From: Ignavibacteria bacterium
GTDB lineage: Bacteria; Bacteroidota; Ignavibacteria; Ignavibacteriales; Melioribacteraceae
DNA: 5,169 nucleotides
Assembly: GCA_027347805.1 (NCBI GenBank)
Contig: DAIEQP010000042.1
Location: 1 to 5,169 of the forward strand
Direction: 5' to 3'
Shown piece after piece: positions 1-5,169 of the stretch. Below the pieces are notes generated by a model, which did no database searches, was not told the origin of the DNA, and was given only the letters and a program-made list of their open reading frames with translations. The translations under genes were made by a program, and so were the position numbers. Every line of letters begins with the position of its first letter. The stretch's first letter is position 1.

Positions 1-516
1 ATGCTCACAGGATTGAAAATAATTTTTGCAACGGATAAAGCAATAGATCCGGAGAAGAATCCAGTTATCAAATTGTTTAGGAAATTTATACCGGTTACCC
101 CAACATTTGAAGGGCAAAAATTATTCTTAAGAAAGGAAAAAATATTATATGCAACTCCCTTAATGATTGCTTTATTATTTATAGAAGTGTCTGATATTAT
201 TTTTGCTGTAGATTCAGTTCCCGCGATATTTGCTATTACAAACGAACCTTTAATTGTGTTTACTTCGAATATCTTTGCAATACTTGGATTGAGAGCCATG
301 TACTTTATGCTTGCCGGAGTAATTCACAAGTTCCGCTATTTGAAATACGGACTTGGGATCGTGCTGATTTTTGTGGGATTAAAAATGTCCTGGCTAAATG
401 AACTCTTTGATGGGAAATTCCCTATTTCATGGTCTTTGCTGATAATTACATTGGTAATTGGATCTTCGATTATTTTTTCATTAATAGTCGATAAAAATCG
501 AAGCAGGGAAAAATAA
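1..516 (+). CDS. TerC/Alx family integral membrane protein, C-terminal part (5' end outside window)
   Basis: This is the last 171 codons of a multi-pass inner-membrane protein of the TerC family. Members such as E. coli Alx (about 320 residues) are linked to metal handling, including manganese export and tellurite resistance; the substrate here is unknown. Visible signs are the family hallmark FAVDSVPA (residues 68-75, acidic Asp71 inside a membrane helix), the preceding LYATPLM and IEVSDIIF, and the following FTSNIFAILGLRAMYF, which match Alx closely from memory. Membrane segments lie near residues 50-68, 86-108, 115-130 and 143-163, with a basic cytoplasmic tail (DKNRSREK). The ATG at base 1 is almost certainly an internal methionine: in Alx the equivalent of LTGLK is mid-protein after several helices, so roughly 150 residues are missing upstream. 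The gene ends with tandem TAA TAA stops. Family assignment is firm; the transported ion is not determinable. Confidence 0.93.
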   Translation: MLTGLKIIFATDKAIDPEKNPVIKLFRKFIPVTPTFEGQKLFLRKEKILYATPLMIALLFIEVSDIIFAVDSVPAIFAITNEPLIVFTSNIFAILGLRAMYFMLAGVIHKFRYLKYGLGIVLIFVGLKMSWLNELFDGKFPISWSLLIITLVIGSSIIFSLIVDKNRSREK

Positions 517-517
517 T

Positions 518-538
518 AATCACTTATTTGTGATTTTT
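518..538 (+). terminator. Possible weak intrinsic terminator after the TerC/Alx gene
   Basis: A perfect 6-bp inverted repeat, AATCAC (518-523) and GTGATT (530-535), encloses a 6-base loop TTATTT and runs directly into a T tract (534-538). It begins two bases after the stop codon, and A residues at 515-516 could extend pairing with the T tract past one mismatch. Position and shape fit a rho-independent terminator, but the stem is AT-rich with only two G-C pairs, so it would be inefficient if it works at all. Confidence 0.4.
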
Positions 539-555
539 AGTCAAAACATGCTAAT

Positions 556-563
556 TAGATTTG
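556..563 (+). promoter_or_regulatory. Possible Bacteroidota-type -7 element upstream of the helicase
   Basis: TAGATTTG matches the TAnnTTTG -7 consensus of the Bacteroidota primary sigma factor exactly. A TTTG that could act as the -33 element lies at 527-530, but the 25-base gap is longer than the usual spacing of about 20, and it falls inside the presumed terminator hairpin. If used, transcription would start near 570 and give a leader of about 70 bases. An 8-base degenerate match in AT-rich DNA is weak evidence. An alternative -10-like TATATT sits at 595-600 without a good -35 partner. Confidence 0.2.
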
Positions 564-598
564 TAATAAAAATTATTTCTTTCACTCTTTCTGTTATA

Positions 599-628
599 TT
601 GTGAACGTAAATTAAAATTATATCACAA
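599..628 (+). repeat. Perfect inverted repeat TTGTGA-N18-TCACAA before the helicase gene
   Basis: TTGTGA (599-604) is mirrored by TCACAA (623-628) across an 18-base AT-rich spacer, and the right arm ends 13 bases before the TTG start. The half-sites look like CRP/FNR-family half-sites, but those normally have a 6-base spacer, so a standard dimer site is not supported. It could be an operator for another factor, a leader hairpin limiting access to the start, or chance. A further TTGTGA occurs at 528-533 inside the preceding hairpin. Confidence 0.35.
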
Positions 629-641
629 ACTGATAAGAGAA

Positions 642-2195
642 TTGTTAAAAAAAATAGCTTCAAAATTGAAAAATATTTTCGGATCCCGCCCGAAAAAAAT
701 GAAAGAAACAATCATCCCGGTTGTCCAAGAAAAAAAGCCGGAACCATCAAGAGTTAAATTTCATTCGAATGAAAAAAGGACAAACGGCAATCAAACGAAT
801 CGTTTGAAAAAAAAGGAATCTTCTGAAGAATTTCACAAACACACCTCTAAACCAAGAAGACAATCACCAATTCAAAAATCGCCAAAAGTTGAACTTGCCG
901 AGGAACCGTGGGATGAATCATTATTTAATGTTCCTCTAGTTGAAGGGAAGACAAGATTTCATGATTTAAATATTTCGAAACAGATACTTCACGGTATTTT
1001 TGATCTTGGATTTCAATACTGTACTTCTGTTCAATCAGAGACACTTCCAAGATCATTAATGGGAAAAGATGTAACTGCACAGGCTCAAACGGGAACTGGA
1101 AAAACAGCTGCATTTCTAATTACGATTTTCAATCATATCTTAAAAAATCCGCTTGACAAAAAAAGAAAACCAGGTGCACCACGTGCACTTATTTTGGCTC
1201 CAACCCGGGAATTGGTTTTGCAAATTGAAAAAGATGCGCATGGATTAGGAAAATACGTGAATGCATCAATACTTTCTCTGCTTGGAGGAATAGATTATAG
1301 AAAACAGCTTATGACACTTAAATCTTCTTCAAGAGATATTTTAATATGCACGCCGGGAAGATTAATAGACTTTATGCAAAAAAATCTGGTGGACTTGAGT
1401 AAAGTTGAGATTCTTGTGATAGATGAAGCGGACAGGATGCTTGACATGGGCTTCATTCCTTCAGTCAAAAAAATTGTGGTCAGTACACCTCCCAAAACAA
1501 AAAGGCAAACAATGTTTTTCAGTGCAACATTTACATCGGATGTCAGACGGCTTGCTCAATCGTGGACCCGTGATGCATATGAAATAACAGTTAAGAAGGA
1601 AGAAGTTGCTGTTGATAGTGTTGAGCAGATAACTTATATAACAACAATTGAAGAGAAGCCAACCCTGCTTTATAATTTAATAATGAAAAAAAATCTTGAA
1701 AGAGTTCTTGTTTTTGTAAATAGACGTGATGATGCTAAAAAGTTGAAAGATAGGTTTGAATCTTATGGAATTAGCTGTACACTTCTTTCCGGGGATGTTG
1801 AACAATCTGACAGAATTAAACGATTGGAAAAATTTAGAGAAGGTAAAGTTAGGGTTTTGGTTGCTACCGATGTTGCATCAAGAGGAATTCATGTTGATGC
1901 AATTTCCCATGTAATAAATTTTAATATGCCGCAGGATATTGAAGAGTACGTTCATCGTATAGGCAGAACTGGAAGAGCTGGTGCATCAGGAATATCAATT
2001 AGTTTTGCCGACGAAAATGATTCGCATGAAATACAAAAATTAGAAGATTATTTAGGAAAAAAAATTGATTGCACCTTTCCAGATGACGATTTGTTGATTC
2101 CGATTCCTGTAGAACATCAGAACCAGGGGCATAAAAAAAATAATGAAGTCACTCCTAGAAAAAAGAATTATGATAAAAGGTTTAGAAAAAAATAA
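642..2195 (+). CDS. DEAD-box ATP-dependent RNA helicase (RhlB/RhlE type)
   Basis: This is a complete 517-residue ATP-dependent RNA helicase, a cytoplasmic enzyme that unwinds short RNA duplexes in mRNA decay, ribosome assembly or cold adaptation. All core motifs are intact in order: Q motif (Phe106, GFQYCTSVQ ending at Gln131), motif I AQTGTGKT (148-155), Ia PTREL (187-191), GG (215-216), Ib TPGR (237-240), II DEAD (261-264), III SAT (294-296), IV VLVFVN (355-360), V ATDVASRGIH (408-417) and VI HRIGRTGR (438-445). The stretch after motif VI (GASGISISFA, then YLGKKI) resembles E. coli RhlB more than RhlE, but orthology cannot be proved. About 100 basic, low-complexity residues precede the core and a short basic tail follows it (about 497-517), probably RNA-binding or partner-binding. 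The start is uncertain: TTG at 642 has only an AAGAGA one base away; the next ATG (699, residue 20) has no clear ribosome site. I keep TTG because LKKIASKLKNIFG resembles RhlB N-termini. It ends in TAA TAA. Confidence 0.95.
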   Translation: MLKKIASKLKNIFGSRPKKMKETIIPVVQEKKPEPSRVKFHSNEKRTNGNQTNRLKKKESSEEFHKHTSKPRRQSPIQKSPKVELAEEPWDESLFNVPLVEGKTRFHDLNISKQILHGIFDLGFQYCTSVQSETLPRSLMGKDVTAQAQTGTGKTAAFLITIFNHILKNPLDKKRKPGAPRALILAPTRELVLQIEKDAHGLGKYVNASILSLLGGIDYRKQLMTLKSSSRDILICTPGRLIDFMQKNLVDLSKVEILVIDEADRMLDMGFIPSVKKIVVSTPPKTKRQTMFFSATFTSDVRRLAQSWTRDAYEITVKKEEVAVDSVEQITYITTIEEKPTLLYNLIMKKNLERVLVFVNRRDDAKKLKDRFESYGISCTLLSGDVEQSDRIKRLEKFREGKVRVLVATDVASRGIHVDAISHVINFNMPQDIEEYVHRIGRTGRAGASGISISFADENDSHEIQKLEDYLGKKIDCTFPDDDLLIPIPVEHQNQGHKKNNEVTPRKKNYDKRFRKK

Positions 2196-2216
2196 TAATA
2201 TTTAATATGTTGTTTC

Positions 2217-2252
2217 TACAGTTACCCAGATAATTGGTAAAACGTGACTGTG
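2217..2252 (+). other. Possible hairpin in the helicase-kinase gap
   Basis: ACAGTTAC (2218-2225) can pair with GTGACTGT (2244-2251) over 8 bp including one G-U pair, with another possible G-U pair outside, enclosing an 18-base loop. A competing smaller hairpin uses TTACC (2222-2226) and GGTAA (2236-2240). It follows the helicase stop by about 20 bases, so it may protect the 3' end of that mRNA or end transcription, but only GTGATTGTT and no real T tract follows. It lies upstream of the kinase promoter, so an operator role is also possible. Confidence 0.25.
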
Positions 2253-2261
2253 TGATTGTTA

Positions 2262-2290
2262 TTAACAAAGTTTGTCTGAGCAGTTATAAT
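2262..2290 (+). promoter_or_regulatory. Sigma70-type promoter for the histidine kinase gene
   Basis: A -35 box TTAACA (2262-2267, five of six bases of TTGACA) is separated by exactly 17 bases from a perfect -10 box TATAAT (2285-2290). The expected start of transcription is near 2297, about 19 bases before the kinase ATG, leaving just enough room for its GAGG ribosome binding site. Box quality, ideal spacing and position agree. The caveat is that if the host is a true Bacteroidota its main sigma factor prefers a different consensus. Confidence 0.6.
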
Positions 2291-2307
2291 ACGGATATTT
2301 AAGAAAT

Positions 2308-2311
2308 GAGG
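2308..2311 (+). promoter_or_regulatory. Ribosome binding site of the histidine kinase gene
   Basis: GAGG (within ATGAGGTAGC) lies four bases before the ATG at 2316. It supports this start over later in-frame methionines, which would cut into the first membrane helix or remove it. Confidence 0.6.
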
Positions 2312-2315
2312 TAGC

Positions 2316-4409
2316 ATGGTTCACCCATCACCGACTATTATTGGATTAATTATCTGTGTTGGATTAGAATTTCTTTTTTTTCTTATCCATATGACTTATT
2401 GGATTAAGCGCTCGATGGATAAGACCCATCTTTTTTTATCAATATGGTTTTTTACTGCCGCCGTTTTTTCAATATCAAGATTGATGCAGTTCTTTTCTAT
2501 AAATCCTATGGATGGTGTGTTTTTTGGTAAGACAAGCGCTTTATGCCATTACACAATTTTATTTTTTGGAATGAAGTTCGTTTACACTTACACAAACAAG
2601 GAACCCCGTTTAGCAGAAAAGTTTATTTTTTATGGAATGATGGGTGTATCAATTTTATTAATTCTTACAAGCGAGATTTATATAACTGATCAGCCAGCAT
2701 TAAGGCAAACTGTATTTGGAGAAAAGTTCTATGGTGCTTTGGGTGGGAAATATTTTTTACCTATCGGGTTATTTTTACCATTCGCTTTTGTATTCCTCTT
2801 CTTTAAACTTCTCTTGGCAAAGAATGTTTACGATAAAAGTTTACTTGTTGTAATCGGCTTTGGATGTTCAGCATTATTTTCATTTATTGATATCATCATA
2901 ATCAGATTCGGTTTTAATATAATTCGTTTTTATGATTACGCGTACCTTCCCCTCGGAATCGGATATACATTTGCAATGATAAACCATTATTCGGAAATGT
3001 ACAACCAAATGGAATTGCTTGTTGAGAAAAGAACCGATCAATTGTTAAAAGCCAATGTCAGTTTAAAAGATGAAATACAAATTAGGATTGATGCCGAAAA
3101 GAATGCACTTCTTAATTTGGAAAAATTTGAAAGTATATATAATGGTGTTAATGAAGCTGTATTTGTTCTGACAAAGGAGGGAGTGATTGTTGATGTAAAT
3201 GATAAAATGCTTCAGATGTTTAAATGCCCTTCAAAAGAAATTGCAAGAAATCTAAGCATTGCTGATATATCATTAAATGTTACTCCATATACACTTGTAG
3301 AAGCTTCAATATATATTGGAAAAGCAATGCGGGGAGAAAGCCAGGTCTTTGAATGGCAATCGAAAGATTTGGCAGGTAAAATATTCTGGAGTGAAATATA
3401 TCTTAGCACCGCAATTATAGGATCGGTCAAATATGTGATTTCTACAATAAGAGATATTACCTCAAGAAAAGAAACCGAACTCGAACTCGCTAATTATCGA
3501 TTGACACTCGAAGAAAAAGTTAAGCAAAGGACATATGAACTTGATAATTCAATTCACGAAAAAATATTTTTGAATGAAGAACTGCTAAAAGTAAACAAGG
3601 AAATTGAAAAACAGCGAAATGAACTTCTTGCGGCACTCGAAAATTTAAAAGTTGCTCAGGCAAAAATAGTTGAGTCGGAGAAAATGGCTGCACTGGGAAT
3701 ACTTGTAGCAGGTATAGCTCATGAAATAAATAATCCTCTTAATTTCATTTCTGGTAGCGTTACAAATGTTCAAACTTTGGTTGATGAATTACATGAATTA
3801 GTTAATTCAGGTTCACCCGGAAAATTATCCGAACGACAGTCTGAATTTGATATTCAATTCCAGGATCTGAAAAAATTTATTTCTTACATCGAGCTTGGTA
3901 CAAATAGAATAACACAAATTGTAAATAGCTTAAGACTTTTCTCCAGATCTGATAATGAAGAAAAAGTTGAAGCAAGTGTTCAGGAATTAATTGAAGCTGT
4001 AATAATTATGCTGGATCATCAATTGAAAAATAGAATTACAATAACAAAAGATTTTGGAGATATTCCCAAAATCTTTTGCTACCCGGGAAAACTAAGTCAG
4101 GTCTTTTTAAATCTTCTGTCAAATTCAATTCACGCAATCGATAACGAAGGTTCTATTAGCATTTTTACTAGGCTTACAAATAATAACAATAGATTAGAGT
4201 GCACATTCAAAGATACTGGTCATGGTATTCCGGATGAAATTAAGGATCGAATATTTGAACCGTTTTTTACAACAAAAGAAGTTGGCAAAGGAACTGGTTT
4301 GGGGCTTTCAATTGTATTTGGAATTATTGAACAGCATAATGGAACAATTAAAGTAGTAAGTTCAAAGGGAGAGGGGACCGAGGTAATCTTAGACATACCA
4401 ATTATCTAA
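2316..4409 (+). CDS. Seven-helix membrane PAS sensor histidine kinase
   Basis: This complete 697-residue sensor kinase autophosphorylates on histidine and passes phosphate to a response regulator. Residues 1-222 hold about seven hydrophobic helices (near 7-29, 38-60, 74-94, 102-121, 146-168, 175-199, 205-222), resembling the 7TM input regions of some histidine kinases, with only short loops and no large outer domain. A charged linker (225-268) leads to a PAS domain (about 268-385, ending in the typical RDITSRKE), then a long coiled coil (about 385-457). The kinase core has H box GIAHEINNP (phosphoacceptor His469), N box LLSNSIHAI (Asn603), G1 DTGHGIP (633-639), F box FEPFFTTK (647-654) and G2 GKGTGLGLS (657-665), an HPK4-like set with no receiver fused. 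The segment between the two dimerisation helices is long (about 71 residues from His469 to LRLFSR), as in related extended HisKA domains. All catalytic motifs are intact. The signal sensed is unknown. The receiver gene 42 bases downstream is its likely partner, and a good promoter lies just upstream. Confidence 0.94.
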   Translation: MVHPSPTIIGLIICVGLEFLFFLIHMTYWIKRSMDKTHLFLSIWFFTAAVFSISRLMQFFSINPMDGVFFGKTSALCHYTILFFGMKFVYTYTNKEPRLAEKFIFYGMMGVSILLILTSEIYITDQPALRQTVFGEKFYGALGGKYFLPIGLFLPFAFVFLFFKLLLAKNVYDKSLLVVIGFGCSALFSFIDIIIIRFGFNIIRFYDYAYLPLGIGYTFAMINHYSEMYNQMELLVEKRTDQLLKANVSLKDEIQIRIDAEKNALLNLEKFESIYNGVNEAVFVLTKEGVIVDVNDKMLQMFKCPSKEIARNLSIADISLNVTPYTLVEASIYIGKAMRGESQVFEWQSKDLAGKIFWSEIYLSTAIIGSVKYVISTIRDITSRKETELELANYRLTLEEKVKQRTYELDNSIHEKIFLNEELLKVNKEIEKQRNELLAALENLKVAQAKIVESEKMAALGILVAGIAHEINNPLNFISGSVTNVQTLVDELHELVNSGSPGKLSERQSEFDIQFQDLKKFISYIELGTNRITQIVNSLRLFSRSDNEEKVEASVQELIEAVIIMLDHQLKNRITITKDFGDIPKIFCYPGKLSQVFLNLLSNSIHAIDNEGSISIFTRLTNNNNRLECTFKDTGHGIPDEIKDRIFEPFFTTKEVGKGTGLGLSIVFGIIEQHNGTIKVVSSKGEGTEVILDIPII

Positions 4410-4451
4410 AAAAAATATTATTTAGCAGTTGAAAAATTATTTTGCTTTATA

Positions 4452-4829
4452 ATGAAACCGTTGGTTAAAATATTATACATAGACGATGAGGAAATTAATC
4501 TTGAATTGTTTAGATGGACATTCAAAAATCAATTCAATGTATTAACAGCAATCTCAGCAAAAGAAGGTTTAGCGGTTCTTGAAGCTCATGATGTACCCGT
4601 TGTGGTTACTGATCTTAAAATGCCCGAGATGGATGGACTTCAGTTAATCGAAATTATAAAGAGAAAATCGCCGGAAAAAATTTGTATTATGCTAACTGGG
4701 TTTATTGATCTTGCAGCAAAAGCAAAAAGTAACATTGTCTTCAACGTGCTGGCAAAACCCTGGAAAAAAAACGAGCTTCAAAAGGCTATTCAAACTGGAA
4801 TAGAAGCTTATCAAAAAGAAATTAATTAA
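4452..4829 (+). CDS. Single-domain response regulator (receiver only)
   Basis: This complete 125-residue protein is a CheY-like receiver with no output domain. It has the acidic pocket Asp11/Asp12, phosphoacceptor Asp54 in VVVTDLKMPEMDG, the switch Thr82 in MLTG, and Lys102 in AKPW, so it should be phosphorylatable. The LTG...KPW pattern is common in receivers paired with PAS kinases and in RpfG-like or hybrid proteins; here the stretch between LTG and KPW is 18 residues, about three fewer than in the usual form as I recall it, shortening the alpha-4 region that partners often bind. The protein ends soon after the last receiver helix, so it must act by binding another protein or relaying phosphate. 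It follows the kinase by 42 bases with no convincing terminator or promoter, suggesting one transcript. No Shine-Dalgarno sequence is visible before its ATG; the upstream region is AT-rich, and a TATAAT overlapping the start codon (4448-4453) cannot be its own promoter. Tandem TAA TAA stops end it. Confidence 0.92.
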   Translation: MKPLVKILYIDDEEINLELFRWTFKNQFNVLTAISAKEGLAVLEAHDVPVVVTDLKMPEMDGLQLIEIIKRKSPEKICIMLTGFIDLAAKAKSNIVFNVLAKPWKKNELQKAIQTGIEAYQKEIN

Positions 4830-4880
4830 TAATTCTATTTATATAATTTCTCTCAATCTCCGCACTTTAATACAATCTTT

Positions 4881-4886
4881 AAGGTG
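4881..4886 (+). promoter_or_regulatory. Ribosome binding site of the secreted protein gene
   Basis: AAGGTG precedes the ATG at 4891 by four bases. It is the clearest Shine-Dalgarno match in the window and fixes the start of the gene at the right edge. In the 61-base gap upstream, a TATAAT (4842-4847) is present but no -35 box is found at the right distance, so a promoter there is not claimed. Confidence 0.55.
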
Positions 4887-4890
4887 AATT

Positions 4891-5169
4891 ATGATTTACA
4901 TGCACAGAGCAAACTTAAAATGGATATTTACATTTTTGTTAATCATTTTTCTACGCTTAAACTTTGCACAGAATAAATTTTCAAATGACATTGATGGAAA
5001 TTATCGCGATCCGCGTGTACGGGAATTTATTTATCCAACAAGAATAATCTGGTCTACTACAAATTCAGACAGTTCTCAAATTTTGAATCCAGCCAGACTG
5101 ATCAATGTTAAAGAAAAACAAATCACATTATTAAATGGTGATTATTGCACGATGATTAATAAAGGCAGG
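4891..5169 (+). CDS. Exported protein of unknown function, N-terminal part (3' end outside window)
   Basis: An open frame of 93 codons begins at ATG 4891 and runs without a stop to the window edge. The start has a well-placed ribosome binding site; a second in-frame ATG three codons on (4900) is a less well spaced alternative. Residues 1-26 look like a Sec signal peptide: a short basic start (HRANLK), a hydrophobic core (WIFTFLLIIFLRLNF) and a likely cut after Ala26 in NFA-Q. There is no lipobox cysteine, so it is probably periplasmic, outer-membrane or secreted rather than a lipoprotein. The mature start (DPRVREFIYPTRIIW, then NPARLINVKEKQITLLNG) has alternating hydrophobic residues that suggest beta structure. 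I do not recognise the family. It vaguely recalls the N-terminal beta domain of some large secreted glycoside hydrolases, but that is a guess. It is separated from the receiver gene by 61 bases and may be an independent gene. Confidence 0.8.
   Translation, partial: MIYMHRANLKWIFTFLLIIFLRLNFAQNKFSNDIDGNYRDPRVREFIYPTRIIWSTTNSDSSQILNPARLINVKEKQITLLNGDYCTMINKGR

Noticed and set aside
1..3. ATG at base 1 as the true start of the TerC/Alx gene
   Set aside because: The protein aligns from memory with the middle of Alx onward and lacks the first helices, so the coding region continues to the left of the window.
599..628. CRP/FNR binding site
   Set aside because: The half-sites fit, but the spacer is 18 bases rather than 6; kept only as an inverted repeat.
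925..1495. Open frames on the minus strand at 925-1113 and 1295-1495
   Set aside because: They lie wholly inside the helicase, have no recognisable domain, and the + strand reading carries every helicase motif.
2374..2437. T runs of 8 and 7 bases in the kinase gene (2374-2381, 2431-2437) as phase-variation tracts
   Set aside because: They encode Phe/Leu-rich membrane helices, the frame is intact, and such runs are expected in AT-rich membrane genes.
3212..3430. Minus-strand open frame of 72 codons
   Set aside because: It lies antisense to the PAS domain of the kinase and shows no family features, so it is a shadow frame.
4429..4453. TTGAAA and TATAAT before the receiver gene as a promoter
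   Set aside because: The spacer is only 13 bases and the -10 box overlaps the ATG, so the transcript would start inside the coding region.

Overview
The window is AT-rich, ordinary-looking bacterial chromosome with all genes on the + strand. It holds the 3' part of a TerC/Alx-type membrane protein gene, a complete DEAD-box RNA helicase (RhlB/RhlE type), a complete membrane histidine kinase, a complete single-domain response regulator, and the first 93 codons of a secreted protein that runs off the right edge. Low GC, TAATAA double stops, a TTG start, a signal peptide ending in Phe-Ala-Gln, and a 7TM-PAS kinase paired with a receiver carrying Lys-Pro-Trp together suggest the Bacteroidota/Ignavibacteriota side of the FCB group. 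That placement is inference from style; the window has no marker gene.

Layout: 1-516 is the C-terminal half of the TerC/Alx protein, followed by a small AT-rich hairpin with a T tract (about 518-538). The 125-base gap to 641 also holds a possible Bacteroidota-style -7 element and a perfect TTGTGA/TCACAA inverted repeat just before the helicase. The helicase (642-2195) most likely starts at TTG and has a long basic N-terminal extension. The 120-base gap 2196-2315 holds a possible hairpin and a very good sigma70-type promoter (TTAACA, 17 bases, TATAAT) placed to give a leader of about 20 bases before the kinase's GAGG ribosome binding site. The kinase (2316-4409) and receiver (4452-4829) are 42 bases apart and are probably co-transcribed. 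A new gene for an exported protein starts at 4891 behind a clear AAGGTG ribosome binding site. No gene-free stretch reaches 300 bases.

Functionally the kinase and receiver form a likely two-component pair: a seven-helix membrane input and a PAS domain feed an HPK4-like kinase core, which would phosphorylate Asp54 of a receiver that has no output domain. The output must therefore be a protein partner or another gene outside the window. The TerC/Alx protein, helicase and signalling pair have no evident shared pathway. I saw no mobile element, CRISPR array, tRNA or rRNA, and no convincing new system; the most open points are the outputless signalling pair, the leader inverted repeat, and the unidentified secreted protein.
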